Assembly: GCA_910574455.1 (NCBI GenBank)
Contig: CAJSYZ010000008.1
Span: forward strand, 3,660,707 to 3,724,706
Direction of reading: 5' to 3'
DNA from: Trichaptum fuscoviolaceum
Lineage: Eukaryota > Basidiomycota > Agaricomycetes > Hymenochaetales > Trichaptaceae
Length of the DNA stretch: 64,000 nucleotides
Under the pieces are notes generated by a model. That model had not been told where the DNA came from. It saw only the letters and a list, made by a program, of their open reading frames with translations, and did not search any database. The position numbers and the translations under genes were made by a program. Below, in pieces: positions 29,942-43,125 of this stretch (positions are counted from its first letter, which is position 1; each line of letters opens with the position of its first letter).

Positions 29942-32280
29942 ATGCCCCTCGTCTCCATTCCAAAGCTCAAGCCGAAAAAGATTTTGTCCAGGCTGGTGCT
30001 GGGAGAGTCGAGAGAGAAAGAGGATGAAATGCATTACTTGTGTCTTGGATTTGGACGCCTCCTTCTCGAGCCGGGTTCCCACGCGTACATTGGAAACGAC
30101 GACGATATTAATGACGGCGATGGCAGCTCCATCGTTTCATTCTCGACGACCGCGACGGCCAATGACCTGCCCGGAACTGGTCGCCTCCTCGACACGTACA
30201 TCTTCCAGCCAATGGGAAGGCGCATCGAGAGACTGGCAATGCGATTCACGATCGCCTCCCTCCATCCAGCCCGCATCGCTCAATATCTCGAGACGGATTT
30301 TACCGATTTTGAACCATACTTTCAATCGGGGAACTTGCATGATGCCATTGCTCATATTTGTGACGTGCGTCGTAGTGGATCGACGGCTGTTGCTGGGATG
30401 AAGGGCCTCGTGAAGCAGACGCAGTACGTACTTCGGACTTCTCCATGAAGAAAGATGATACACTCTTCATTTTAGGTCAAATTCAATTAACAGATCCGCA
30501 TTAGCTCTGGCAGCACTCATACGTGTGTCCTTGTCCGTCGATCGTAGAGAGGTCTATGACAATGTTTCTCGCATTGAACCTATATTCCACCTGGAGACGC
30601 TCGCCATGTCTCTTGATTGCTCGCACCCAGAAAGGATATTCTTCGTTTTGTTAGTAAAGCTTGCACGGGCTAATCTCAAAGCCATCAGATATCCTGGCGT
30701 TTTCTTTAAAGCTGTCTTCGATCCATTCTATGATTGCATGTACTTACATTTAACGCCACGGTTACGACAAGCTTCAGACTTACGCCGGAGACTAAGAAGG
30801 GTATTAGATATGTACAGGTGTGTTCCTCCCCCTCTTCTCATTTGACAAAATATTGAACTTTGTGCACTCCAGAATCTCCGGATATGCTGCTCTTGACACT
30901 GTGCTGGAAGAGGCGTGCGATATCTGTGCAGTTACAGTATCCACGTGTATACATCGTCGAGCACGGGGTGATGCATATATGCATATTCTGGAAACCGTGT
31001 ATCTCACTGTCATTTTCATTCTTCGATCAATCAACGAGCTGGCGGGCTACTCGACGGTTTCACAAAACAAGATACAAAGTATGGTTTTGCGAACGCTAGC
31101 GTTTTGGATTGACATGATTGTGTATCAATGCATATATGCTACTCAGTGCAATAAGCGTTTTTTCAACATCATTGCACTTCAAGCAGGCTTCATGTTTCGC
31201 AGTTTAGTTCTTGTGTACGTATGTATTCATGAAATACGTAGACTTGATCTGATGATGACGTCTCATCTCAGGGCACGTCCATTGTTACCAGAATCATTGA
31301 AGCTTATGGAAGTGAATACACTATTTCCCATGACCTGGATTCCCAGGAAGCAACGAGCGACAGCAGACAGGGATAAGGATCATCCCGTTCTCAATGGCCT
31401 CGTTGACACATCTATACGAAGGACACGGCGACTATTCATTTCATTCAACGAGCTTGAAAGAGAAGCTCAAGGATGCTCGTTTCATGTCAACGGCTTTTCG
31501 CATTTGAAAATCAGAGCCAATTCCTTGTCATTTTTGCTCTACGAATATGGAGAGAGTTGGAGGGATTCCTGGGAGTACACACTCAGACAGGCGAGGACAG
31601 CACAGGTACCGGACAATGAGCTAACTAGAGAGTTCAGGGAGGCTCGAGGATTCGGACCTGCACACTCAAGCGGATATCATGATGTATGGCATTGGGGTTG
31701 TTATGTCCTCCGTAAGATCGTGCGACATCAAATGGGACAGTACTTACGCTCGAACCTGGACTGGGACTGGGACCTCGGGACGTGCATGAATCACCTATTC
31801 AAGGTCGAGCAGACTCGAGACCCAGCTGCGACCGCAAGCCCAACAATCGACATGGGCGCAACACCAGGAGAGGCGTGGAAGATATCGGCAGGACAAATAC
31901 AGGGAGTCTTACCGAAAGAGGTGCAAATCGCGTACAAGGCAGAAAATGGCGAAACGCAGTACATGTCGTTCTTGCCCGCGTTCCCCAGCACAGGATGTCG
32001 CCCCGGCCCCGAGACAGCTAACGTTGGGTCTTTCGGCGAAGAAGAATCCCACCCGAAGTCGGACTCGAGGCATGGGAAAGGCTCTTCCGGGGAAAAGGAA
32101 GAAGGCGAGAATCTGAAGGACGGCTCCCCGTCTTCAGAGCCATCGCAGCCCGAGGCGCGTGGAGATGCTCTATTTGAGAAGTCCATTGAGGACTGCAAAG
32201 GGAAGGAGCGAGGAGGCGACGTTGGATTCGATGAGGTTCGGGTAGAAGGAGATGCGATATCAATCTGCTCGCTGGACTAG
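29942..32280 (+). CDS. Tandem unknown family, copy 2 (four exons, 724 aa)
   Basis: Model: 29942-30423, 30476-30817, 30873-31214, 31272-32280, with GT-AG introns of 52, 55 and 57 bp. Exon phases agree with copies 3, 4 and 6. The start MPLVSIPKLKPKKILSRLVLG was chosen by homology; the frame is open further upstream. Exon 1 has an acidic patch, then SFSTTATANDLPGTGR and FQPMGRRIERLAMRFTIASL. Exon 2 has RIEPIFHLETLAMSL. Exon 3 has a moderately hydrophobic helix-like MHILETVYLTVIFILRSINE. Exon 4 has RRTRRLF(I)SFNELEREAQG, LDWDWDLGTCMNHLF, LPKEVQIAYKAENGETQYMSF, an acidic Ser/Glu-rich tail and ISICSLD. With copy 5 it forms a subtype distinct from copies 1, 3, 4 and 6. The molecular role is unknown. 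No signal peptide is evident. Confidence 0.8.
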
Positions 32281-33810
32281 GTCCATACTAAAAGGACTTT
32301 GTTGTTTAATAAACTTGTATGTTTTCTGTATGTTACGTCTGTCAGCTTCTTAGATATCTATGAATGTTCGTACCGCACTGTTGAGCCTATAGCAGCGGAT
32401 GAGTTGGGTCTTCAATTTTCGCGCGCGTATTTACCATTGTTTGTCTTCGCGGTGATGAGCTCTATTAATCTTTACTCTGGGCCTTCTTTCTTCCCACTCT
32501 TTCCACCAGCTTACCTCCATCCGCATCATTCTGAACTCTGGAGTATGGGCTTGTACGCAGGGAAAGACAATTTACCCAGGACTGTATGAGCCCAATACCT
32601 CAACTGGCGATTTTGAAGCTCGCTGGACAACGACGTCAACCAACGGTGCTTCGCCAGGTCCGGAAAACCCACTTTTCTATCTATAGTTCGTTGATTGCGA
32701 ACGCATAGGTGCGAACTCAGATAGTATTATCTATAAATCTCTGATTAGGCTCTGGCAGATGCTCGATAAATTAGGGTTCAAGCAAACGTTCGTGTCCTTC
32801 AAGCATCCCGCTCCTATTCTTCAGTACTAGTTCAAGCCTCTGCAAAGCCACGACAAGCCTCTGGATGTGCTCAACGTTGCCACTCAGGAAGCGGGAAACT
32901 CTGACTTGACATGCTCGTTGACCTGCCGCAGGGTCTTACTCATTCGGCCTGACACTCCTGAATCCAGATAAGCAAACCTGACACAACTATATATGTTCTT
33001 CGCTGAATGTCTTGACGAATGTTTTCGGTACCCTCGTCGGAGACTCTAGACAAGCTCTCCTCGAACCAGCCCAAACTTGGCTGCCGAAAATATACCAGCA
33101 CGGCTCTCAAGACCGGTGTGGCCAGTCAATGTGCTCCCGGCGAGACATTCCAACCGAAAGGTTGCTCCCAGCTTTACTTTGAGATCGGCAATGTGTTTGC
33201 TGTTTGGCTCACTAGGGCAACGACGAGTCCTTCAATGCTTATCGGGACATCCAGTACGTCAAATTAGCATTTCGTGCTGGCTTCGGCTGGTCCATACCCA
33301 GTTCAGGTGCGATGTCCACTCCACTCGCTAGCGCATCCAATGGAAAACCTTCATTTCTGAATCTTCCGTGCCTCGTTCACTCGAGATCAAGAGCGCATCC
33401 AATGGAATATGTTCTGGTGGACGACATATCATTTTATTTCAATCTCGCAGATTATACCAGTAGTTGCGGTACTTTGTGTGCTTTTGACCTATCAAATTCG
33501 TGGAACGCGACAAGCATGTGCACAGATCACTCGGCGGATGGAATTAATGGTCTATTATCGGCGAACGAAGTCACTCGGACTCACAGTATTGCGCGCTTCT
33601 GAACTTTGGATTTGTTTAGACGGTTCGGGGGCGCCGATTGATGGCGCTGAAATATAGAACACTCTTTGATAGGAGGCAACTACACAGCCCAATCTCATTA
33701 CAAGGCTACCCATCAGCCTTCTTCTGTGTGTTGATGGATCCATATACGATGGCGTCCGTGAATCTCATGTCCCATTTCTAGTTTACCCAATCCCTGCGGC
33801 GCTCACACCA
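32281..33810. other. Spacer between copies 2 and 3
   Basis: Matches 50689-52081 between copies 5 and 6. It contains a 96-codon frame at 32299-32589 that is also open in the S2 counterpart. It also has a patch reading MLDKLGFKQTFVSFKHPAPILQY (with a stop here but open at 51167-51379), and an 82-codon frame ending GAPIDGAEI (33409-33657) shared with S2. These could be leaders, decayed genes or small proteins; codon evidence is insufficient to call one. Confidence 0.45.
32299..32589 (+). other. 96-codon open frame conserved in both duplicate segments
   Basis: It starts 19 bp after the stop of copy 2 and has a same-length counterpart at 50707-50997 after copy 5. It is rich in Phe, Tyr and Ser with one hydrophobic stretch (YLPLFVFAVMSSINLY). 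It may simply be 3' UTR kept open by recent duplication. No family was recognised. Confidence 0.3.
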
Positions 33811-36136
33811 ATGCCTAAGCTCAAGAGCATCCTCTCCAGAGTCATTCTGGGAGGGTCAATGCAGAAAGAAGATGGCCTGGACTACTTATGTGCTGGATCT
33901 GGGCGCGAGAGGAACGACGACGACGACGGAAATTCGATGATCACGATCTTGACAATGGAGACAGTCGACGACCAGCCCGGAACTGGTCGCTTCCTCGACA
34001 CGTATATCTTCCAGCCAATGGGAAGGCGCATCGAGAGGCTGGCAATGCGATTTACGATCGCGTCCCTCCATCCCGCCCGCATCGCTCAGTATCTCGAGGC
34101 TGATGGGACGTTTTATTCTCCTAGTTTCAAATATGATTCAACACTTAATGACATTATTACAACTCTTGACATGGACTTGAAGAATGCACCGACAGTTGTT
34201 GCTGGGATGAAGGGACTTGTGAAGCAGACACAGTGTGTAGCCCATGCTTCTCTATAAAACAAAACTAATCCCGTTTAGGTCAACTTCAATTGACAGATCC
34301 GCATCGGCTTTGGCAGCACTCGTCCGTGTGTCGCTGAGTTACCGCCGTGCTGATATCTATGTCAGCGTTTCTCGCATCGAGCCTATATTCCACCTGGAAA
34401 CGCTCGCCGGATCTCTTGCTTGCTCGCATCCAGACAAGAAATGGTTTCTTTTCTTGGTAAAGCTTGCAAGGGAGACTCTCGTCGCCTTGAGAGGGCCTGA
34501 TGGACAATGGGAATTCGATCCAGTTTTAGGCGAAGAAGTCGATCGTCACTGTCCTTCACCCGAGACTGCTCTAACTTTGCGTCAAAGGCTCATACGGGTG
34601 TTGGGGGTTTATAGGTACGGTTATAATCATTATTTGATATGAAATAAATGGGGTTGATCTTCTCTCCAGATCCTTCGGTCTTGAATCTCTTGACGATACA
34701 ATATATGATGCATGTGCTATTTGTGCAGAAGCTATGTCTACCTGCATAGATTACTACGCACAAGGCAATGCATATCTGCACATCTTGGAAACAGTCTACT
34801 TCACTGTCATGTTCGTTCTTCGGTCAATCCACGAATTAGCCGATGATTATGCGCAAATTCCTGCAAATAGACAAATCAATATGATTCTGCAAACACTAGC
34901 TTCGTGGATTGACGCTATCGTTTGTCGTTGCATAGAAGCTTATTACGATCGTCAAAGATATGATATGGATAAGCTGGATGCCAATGTGTTATTTCGCGGT
35001 CTTGTTGATTTGTAAGTGTTTGTAATAGATTCTCTATGATTCCAGTGATATTGACTGCTCTGTATGCATACTGTAGTTACGATGACACCACTTGTGTGCT
35101 ACTACCAGAATGCCGTTTCAGGGGGTACAACCGTATTGTGATTCACAACCTGCCCAGGAGACATCAGTCCGCCGACGATAGTCTCATAGCTCAAAGATTG
35201 ATTGAAGCATCGAAACACAGGGCGCACCGACTTCTTAGATCATTCAACGAGCTTGAGAGAGAGGTTTGCGGCATTTCATTGGAAACTCGCATTCCAACCT
35301 CACATTCCAAGATAGATGTGGATCCCTATTGGAACGAAATCGATGACTTTGGTGACGAGTGGTGGAAGGCTTGGAATAAAGCTCTAGAGAAGGCGCGAAG
35401 AGTGCAAGTACCAGAGAATCTTATAACTGAAGAATTCAGGGAGGCTCGAAGAATTGGATTGGAACGAGATCCGTTGTGCGATCCATTTGACTTGAGATGG
35501 AGCGCGATAAATGACGAGAGGAACTGGGGTCATTATCAGCTGCGCCGTGGCTCGCGACACAAATGGGGACAGTACCTTCGCTCAAATATGGACTGGGACT
35601 GGGACCTCGGGACGTGCATGAAGCGTCTATTCAAGGAGAGTCATTCAGAACAGTCGTCAGCCATCCCCGGCGCGCCAGCCTCAAGCCCTACTATCGGAGT
35701 GGCTGCAATTACGGATGGAGCTCTTCAGCTCTCGTTTGGACGAGTACAGGTGGGCATGCCGAAGGAAGTTCAGATTTCCTACGAGACGGAGGATGGCAAA
35801 ATGCAGTACATGTCGTTCGTACTCGCAATTCCTGTTCCAGGATATTGTCCCATCTCCAATCGATTTAGTGGCGCGTCCTCCCCTGAGGTCGTCTTGACAC
35901 CAACGGTCGTGCATCAGGATCCAGGATACGGAGAGGACTCTTACGGTGTACAACAAGAGATCGAGGATCTGGAGGCAGGTGCCTCTTTATCGGATGCATC
36001 GCAGCCCGAGGTCTGTGAAGTTTCTGAGGTCGAGGAGCGCAAAGATGACTGCGAAGGCAGCGAGCGAGCATACGACGTGGGAGGAGTTGAGGTTCGGGTG
36101 GGAGGAGACGCAATATCAATTTGCTCGCTGGACTAG
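33811..36136 (+). CDS. Tandem unknown family, copy 3 (four exons, 719 aa)
   Basis: Model: 33811-34232, 34279-34614, 34670-35011, 35077-36136; 2160 nt in all, with introns of 46, 55 and 65 bp. The start is the conserved MPKLKSILSRVILGG. Exon 1 lacks part of the acidic spacer found in copies 1 and 4, then has the conserved FQPMGRRIERLAMRFTIASL module and VVAGMKGLVKQTQ at its end. Exon 2 carries SRIEPIFHLETLAGSL and a Trp-rich KKWFLFLVKLARETL. Exon 3 carries HILETVYFTVMFVLRSIHEL, possibly a buried helix or membrane segment. Exon 4 carries SADDSLIAQRLIEASKHRAH, RLLRSFNELEREVCG, MDWDWDLGTCMKRLF, MPKEVQISYETEDGKMQYMSF, an acidic disordered tail and ISICSLD. It is nearly identical to copy 6 up to about position 35830, then diverges. 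No known domain was recognised. Confidence 0.82.
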
Positions 36137-37270
36137 GTCCATACTGAAGGGGGACTGTGCGACTAAATAATCTTGAGAGCTCTATACATGTCACTTTCGT
36201 TGGACTTTTTCGCTTCAATAAAAATTTGTGCCGCACCGTTGATGAGCGATAATGCTGTTGATGTGGGAGTGAAAGCACCACAAAAGTGAAGGATAGGAAT
36301 GTTGAAGTCATCCCGTCAAGCACCAGGCAATTACTAATGAGATTAGTCAAGATACGTTCACCGCTGATGTGCATACCAAGTGTAAACCATCCATCAGCTT
36401 CAAGTTGAGCACTGCAAAAGTCTTATGGCAGCAGCATCAGACGAGCCCGGACTTCAAAGTTCACACGTTTATTTGACCTTATTTGCCCATGAGGTCGATG
36501 ACTCGGACTCCTAAAACTTACCTCCTTCCACTTTCTTCTTGATTGTGCCACCACATATCCATCAATAGCAGATTTGGAATACGGCCAGAAAGTTCAAACT
36601 CACGAGTCCTTTAATTCAACTAGAAACGAGCGAGACAGCGACATCAACCTGAACCACGGTCGCCAGGTGGAGTTCCGACGCTTGCAGCTCTATCTAATAC
36701 TCATTAATTGGAGACTCAGAGGTCCGCTTGCAGATAATATCAACTATGTAAACTAAATATAATGATACTCTTGTAGGAATGCCCGTATCCCTTGAAACAT
36801 CGCTCTCCGAGCAGTACTGTACTCACTCAAACTTTTGTCCTCCTGCAAAGCTTCATATCCTCCCTGGATCTACTCGTTTATACCGCTCAGTAACTTGTCG
36901 AAAGGCTGTTTCTCGACACGACATGCTCGTAGACTTGGTGCGGGAACTCTCACATGCTACATATCTTCCCTTCAGATGTGCGTGTGTAGGAGACCCCTAA
37001 ATTGACATCCACAGGTATAATCTCTCAAGAACAGTCTCTCCTGACCATCTTTATACTGTGTTAAGGATGGTACGAAGTCGTCACTAGCTCAAATCTTATT
37101 GACAAATGGGTTTTTATACAAGGAATCCCGCGTCCGTTTCGGTTTGCTTGTCACAGGTCCGGAATATCTTGCAACCTGACTCCCGACAAGCTTCCCTTGA
37201 GCGGAAGCAAACATTGTCTCTCAAAAATATATGTTTGCTCTCCAGCCAAGTGCTCGAGTCAAGTACCCAA
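36137..37270. other. S1/S2 junction and leader of S2
   Basis: 36137-36433 is the 3' flank of copy 3, with an AATAAA at about 36217. S2 starts at 36434. The rest is the uninterrupted counterpart of S1 11467-15374 and preserves the empty sites of the solo C LTR (36602-36617), the solo B LTR (about 36960-36976) and element D (about 37262-37278). No gene was seen; the short open frames do not survive comparison. Confidence 0.6.
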
Positions 37271-38171
37271 ATGACGGAGATGCCGAGAATATCATGCATT
37301 TCGCCTCCCTATCTTGGTATCATGAACGACCTTCCCGGACTACATTCTGTAAAATGACTCAGTCGTCTATCCAGGTGTTACATGAATGGGCGGAAAATGA
37401 TCACTAGCAACGATTGACTTGCCTGCGAGATCTCAGTGCTCCCGGCTAGCCAGTCTCAACCAAAGAGTCCGGAGACGTTTGCCACAGTATATGGTCTACA
37501 GTGGCCGCAGCGAGTCCTTCTATCATGCTCGGGACTTTGATATCCCGTTCCCACAAATGCGCATCTAATGGATTACGTTTTTGGTGCACAATCTGATGGA
37601 TAATGATCTATTCTCATAGAGACTACGATGTCATTTTGGGTATGTGCTGTCTTCATTCCTCTGTTGTTTTGCGTACTTTTGCGCAAGGCAACAAGTGTAC
37701 ACATTGAGGAGATACTTGTGACTAAGAGCCTGATAGGAGTAATGGACGAATTCTGGACGTTAAATGCAGCCTGAGTCCAGACTGGAACTCAAGGAATTGG
37801 GTGCTTTTGATCCTCGGCTGTTTTTCACCGAACTCAGAGGCGCTGAATGATTTTCTCTATAGAGGCAAGTACACACCCCATTATGTTACGATCTTTCAAT
37901 TTACTGACATCTTATACGTTATGCCCGCAATCTTCATCTTAAGCATCAGCACGAGTACAGTCAGTGCACGTTTCATAGTGATGAGATATCAGATGAACTT
38001 TGCAGCACAGCACAACGTGGGTAATACTACTGGGCCAACCTGAATGAACACCCCGGTATCGTTTCCGTTAGGCGCACAGTTATGAGCTGTTGATGGGCTC
38101 ATATGAGAAGGCGTTGAAGCCTCATGTTCCCCTTCTTCTACATACCTGATCCCTGCGTGTTCTCAGCCAAC
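37271..38171 (+). other. Upstream region of family copy 4
   Basis: Homologous to 22703-23856 without LTR F, whose empty site lies near 37360-37375. An 80-codon frame at 37801-38043 contains a hydrophobic IFQFTDILYVMPAIFILSIS stretch; the copy 1 counterpart is similar but altered. It could be a small membrane peptide, leader sequence or a decayed gene. Confidence 0.4.
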
Positions 38172-40523
38172 ATGCCTAAGCTCAAGAGCATTCTATCCAG
38201 AGTGATTCTGGGGCAGTCAAGGCAGGAAGAAGATGGCTCGGACTACTTATGTGCTGGATTTGAGCACTACATGGTAGAGTCACATTCGCTCGCGTACCCA
38301 GGGAGGGACGACAACGACGACGGAAACTCCACCACCTCCTTTTCGACAACTGCAACGGCCGATAACCTACCAGGGACTGGTCGAACACTAGACACGTACG
38401 TCCTCCAGCCAATGGGAAGGCGGATCGAGAGACTGGCAATGCGTTTCACGATCGCGTCCCTCGATCCCGCCCGCATCGCGCAATATATCGAGGCGGACCA
38501 TACATATCTCCTCCCTAGTCGTTGGAGACCGAGTGTCGCCATGGCGTATTTTTGTCGCAACAAACCGAATGGATCGACAGTTGTTGCCGGGATGAAGGGA
38601 CTCGTTAGGCAGACACAGTGCGTAGCTCATGCTTCTCTTCGACGCTAAACCAATCCCGTTTAGGTCGACTTCAATCTACAGATGCGCATCGGCTTTGGCA
38701 GCACTCGTCCGTGTGTCGCTGGCTTACGACCGTTGTACGCTCTATGTCAGCGTTTCTCGCATCGAGCCTATATTCCATCTGGAAACGCTCGCCGGATCTC
38801 TTGCTTGCTCGCATCCAGAGAAGAAATGGTTTCTTTTCCTGGTAAAGCTTGCAAGGGAGACTCTTGTCGCCGTAAAAGAGCCTTCCCGACAACTGGCATT
38901 CGATCCAGTTTTAGGGAAAGAATCCTGGCAGATACGACCTCCACCCGAGACTGCTCTAACTTTACGTCAAAGACTCATACAGGTATTGGAGATTTATAGG
39001 TGCGCTTATTATCATTTTTCGATATGAAATATGTAAATGGGGTCGATTTTCTCTGCAGACTCTCCGGCCTTGAATCTCTTGAGGATACAATAGGTGAAGC
39101 ATGCGCTATCTGTGCAGAAGCTATGTATACCTGCATACATGTCTACGCACGAGGCAACGGTTATATGCACGCCTTGGAAACCGTCTATTTCACTGTCATT
39201 TTCGTCCTTCGGTCAATCCACGAGTTGGCCGTTTATGCAAGGACTACAGCAAACAGACCAATCTATATGGTTCTACGAACACTAGCTTCATGGATTGACG
39301 CTATCGTGTTTCGCTGCATAATTGCTTCTGAAGATCGTCGAAGATATGATATGGATAAACTGAATGCCAATGTGTTATTTCACGGTCTTGCTGATTGGTA
39401 CGTGCTTGTAATAAATTCTCTATAATTCCAGTGATGTTGACTGCTCCCGTATGCTTACTGTAGTTACGATGACACCACATGTGTGTTACTAACAGAATCC
39501 CGTAGTCGTATTAAATGCTACGACCTTATGGACATTGACAGCATACCTAGCAGACATCAGTCCGCCGAAGATAGTCCCATATCTCAAAGATTGATTGAAG
39601 CATCGAAACACAGGGCTCGCCGACTTCTGAGATCATTCAACGAACTTGAGAGAGAGGTTTGCGGAATCTCATTGGAAAACAACTTCCCAACCTCGCATTC
39701 CAAGATAGATGCGGATCCCCGATGGAGCCTTATCGATGATTTCGGAAGCGAGTGGTGGGAGTCTTGGAAGAAAGCACTCGAAAGTGCGCGAAGAGTGCAA
39801 GTGCCCGAGAATCTTTTGACTGAAGAATTCAGGGAGGCTCGTCAAATTGGACTGGAACGAGATCCGTTATGCGATCCACTTGACTGGAGATTGGACGCGA
39901 TCCACGATCAGAGGAACTGGTGTTATTGTCAGCTCCGTCGCGGTTCGCGACACAAATGGGGACAGTACCTCTGCTCGAATATGGACTGGGACTGGGACCT
40001 CGGGACGTGCATGAAGCGTCTATTCAAGGAGAGTCATCCAGAACGGTCGTCAGCCATACACAGTGCACCAGCCTCAAGCTCTACTATCGGAGTGGCCGCA
40101 AGTCCGGAAGGAGCTCTTCAGCTATCGTTTGGACGAGTACAGGTGGGCATGCCGAAGGAAGTTCAGGTTTCGTACGAGACGGAGGATGGCAAAATGCAGT
40201 ACATGTCGTTCGTACCCGCGACTCCTGGCCCAGGACCTCATACTGTCTCCAACGGATCTAGTGGCGCGCCCGAAGACATCATTACCCCGGCGGTTTTGCC
40301 CCGGGGTTCGGGATACAGGGAAGGCTCGTCCGGTGCAAAGCAAGCAATAGAGGATTTGCAGGCAGGCGCCTCTTCATCGTATGCATCGCAGCCCGAGGCC
40401 TGTAAAACTATTACGATCGAGGAATGCGACGATGGCTGCGAAGGAAAGGGAATGGCACATGATGATGCACCGGGCGAGGCTCGGGCGGGAGGAGACGTTA
40501 TATCAATCTGCTCGCTGGACTAG
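38172..40523 (+). CDS. Tandem unknown family, copy 4 (four exons, 726 aa)
   Basis: Model: 38172-38617, 38664-38999, 39059-39397, 39464-40523; 2181 nt, with GT-AG introns of 46, 59 and 66 bp. The start is the conserved MPKLKSILSRVILGQ; an in-frame upstream ATG would add MFPFFYIPDPCVFSAN, and this addition is seen only here and in copy 1. Order of conserved blocks: SFSTTATADNLPGTGR, LQPMGRRIERLAMRFTIASL, SRIEPIFHLETLAGSL, ALETVYFTVIFVLRSIHEL, RLLRSFNELEREVCG, MDWDWDLGTCMKRLF, MPKEVQVSYETEDGKMQYMSF, acidic tail, VISICSLD. It has the best claim to being the functional partner of broken copy 1, with which it shares a near-identical 3' tract. Function and localisation are unknown. Confidence 0.82.
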
Positions 40524-42578
40524 GTCCATACTGAAGCGAGTATTCTGTGCTGACGCATGCATTTATATACATTCGCCTGTAAAGTCCCTATGTTTCGAAG
40601 CTTTCAACTTTCTTTCATGCTTGTTTGTATCCAAAATGATGTTATGCCTAAATTGCGCTGCGTATAGGACGTGTGCACAGAGAATGGGAGCGAAAAGAGT
40701 AAAGACCAGTAGAAAGCATAAATTTCCCCAATAAAACACCGGAGGTCACAGAAATTGTCAAAATAAGGTCACCATTGGTATTGTAGACTCGTTATCCAGG
40801 AGTAAATCTATCAAGAGGTTCAACTTGGGAGTGAGCAACTGGATTGTGAGTATAGCGATGGATTGACAACGATTGGAAAAAAATAACCAACCCGGCCGAT
40901 TTTGTGCTTTGTTTGCTTTTATTTGTCTTCGACAGCCTAAGGGAGGACGAGTCCAACGTCGTCCTTCAACGTTCTGTCATCGACTCATCGATATCTGAGG
41001 CACATCACTGCATAAAGGCTCACGGCTTAATTGAGCTGACACAGCGACGAACTATAAGACGAACTTCTGCAACACAGTCAATTCCCCGTTGTCTGTCTGG
41101 CTCTTCCTCCAGGACGCCTCTGTATTGTCTCGTCGCGAGCATGAACATGTCTAGCGATCTGAAATGAATCGATGTGAGGGTTCTACGTTACCTCGCAAAT
41201 GTTTCTCCTCATTTGAGCGAGGGTGGATCGTGAGTACACAATTTAGCACCTCACCCCAAACCAAAGTCTTAACCTTTCTGCAGCACAGTTAACCGCCCTG
41301 CCTACAGATCTCTGGCCAACACATTCATAGCGCTTCTCGCCAGCAGGGAAGTCACGACCGAGCTCGTGCGACTCGTCGCGGACGAGGATGACATGCAAGA
41401 GGGTAAGGAGTCGTGAATCAGCTAGCTGCCGACAGTGCAACTTATTCAGGGGCAGGATGACCTCAAGTGCTGTGCGCCAGCGATTAGAGCGCGCTCAATG
41501 CGGCCGAGTTTGCGGTGATGTGTGCGCAAAATCGACTTGCGATGTTCGTGGTTCCTGCGTGGTATACAAAGGACCGGTGTGGATGTGTATAGTTCTGGGT
41601 GCATTCGGTGAGTACCCTCCCGTCGTCTCTCTTCAGCCTCATGGTTGTTTAGTTTTGCTGACTTTATAATAACGGCTGATATGGACAACAAGCAAAAAGT
41701 CAGTTGCTCGTCCAATCTCGTCCAATCTACCTTAATCCAGTTTGCATGATCGCTTTCCGCTGCATTGTAACAGGCGCGCTGTCAGTTTTGCCTACCCGGA
41801 TGTCAAGAATCTGAACTTTGCGGGATGGAAACAAAGTGCGTCTTTGTGTTTTACCCTTCTCCTTTGGCACCCATTAACATCGTGCATGCGCAGATGTCGC
41901 CGTACTGTATAACATCCCGGATGGCGCGCAGGAAACATCTATGCGACACGCATGACGTTCAGACAGGGTTTACGCAGCTCGGGAGGGACACGGCGACGGC
42001 AAGGACGAGCTTGCCAATGATCTAAGCTTGGCAGACGGTCTCGAATGCATTTGAGTTGAATGTGTCGAGCTCGAGTTTGAACGTGTCTCCATCACCGGGA
42101 GCAGTCGCATAGTCGACGGTGGTGCCAGGCTTCCAGTTCTGAGTCCGACTTGCCTATTGCTTCAAGCTTCTGGTGATATCGATACACTGCTTCGCGAATA
42201 CCTGTGCTTTCGTTTTTCATGAGATTTAATCACAGGTTCACTGCATTTCAATGAAACTAAACAATCTTCCGCAAGTGACCGTAGCGTGGGAGGTGCAGAG
42301 CGGTGCAGTCGATATATGGAGCTATGGTCTTACGGTTTACTTAATGGTTCACTGCCAGCTGCAATCAGTAGAGTATTTGACAGCTGTCCGGGTGTTACCA
42401 AGGTAGTGGCTTATGCTGTGTAATGAACCGAACATCGTATACAGTTTAGGATAGACGATCGCCTGAATCATGAATGATATGGGCGCTCTACGATACAAAG
42501 CTGTCCTTGTCTTCGTACTATAAAAGGAGCCCTGGCGTTGTTGACTATTTGCCCCTCTCCCCCATATCTCAGCTACTC
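40524..42578. other. Spacer between copies 4 and 5
   Basis: Homologous to 26237-29941 but without the helicase fragment and element G. It holds the same decayed patches as 28400-29800, including VTTELVRLVADEDDMQE near 41356-41403. It also has the minus-strand stretch corresponding to 29520-29340, here with an extra stop. No gene is called. Confidence 0.45.
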
Positions 42579-43125
42579 ATGCCCCTCGTCTCCATTCCAA
42601 AGCTCAAGCCGAAAAAGATTTTGTCCAGGCTGGTGCTGGGAAAGTCGAGAAAGGAAGAGGATGTGATTGACTACTACTTGTGTCTTGGATTTGGACGCCT
42701 CCTTTCCGAGTCGCATTCCCACGCGTACATTGGAAACGACGACGATATTAATGACGGCGATGGCAGCTCCATCGTTTCATTCTCGACGACCGCGACGGCC
42801 AATGACCTGCCAGGGACTGGTCGCCTCCTCGACACGTACATCTTCCAGCCAATGGGAAGGCGCATCGAGAGGCTGGCAATGCGATTCACGATTTCGTCCC
42901 TCCATCCAGCCCGCATCGCTCAATATCTCGAGACGTATTATACCGATTTTGAACCATACTTTGAATCGAGAAACTTACATGACGTCATTTCTCATTTGTG
43001 TGGCTGGCGACGGGGTGGATCGACGGTTGTTGCTGGGATGAAGGGACTCGTTAAGCAGACACAGTACGTATGCACTTCAGACTTCGTATGCACTTCAGAC
43101 TTGAGAAACCAACGAGACGACCACC

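Larger units (their letters stand above)
11467..36433. repeat. Tandem segmental duplication, unit S1
   Basis: This unit aligns in the same orientation with S2, which starts at 36434 with the same GCATCAGACGAG sequence. Shared order: leader region, gene copies 1, 2 and 3 (matching 4, 5 and 6), and the intergenic blocks. Removing insertions present in only one unit leaves about 12.6 kb. S1-only items are a solo C LTR, a solo B LTR, element D with C inside it, solo LTR F, a helicase pseudogene and element G. S1 ends with the 3' flank of copy 3. Confidence 0.88.
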
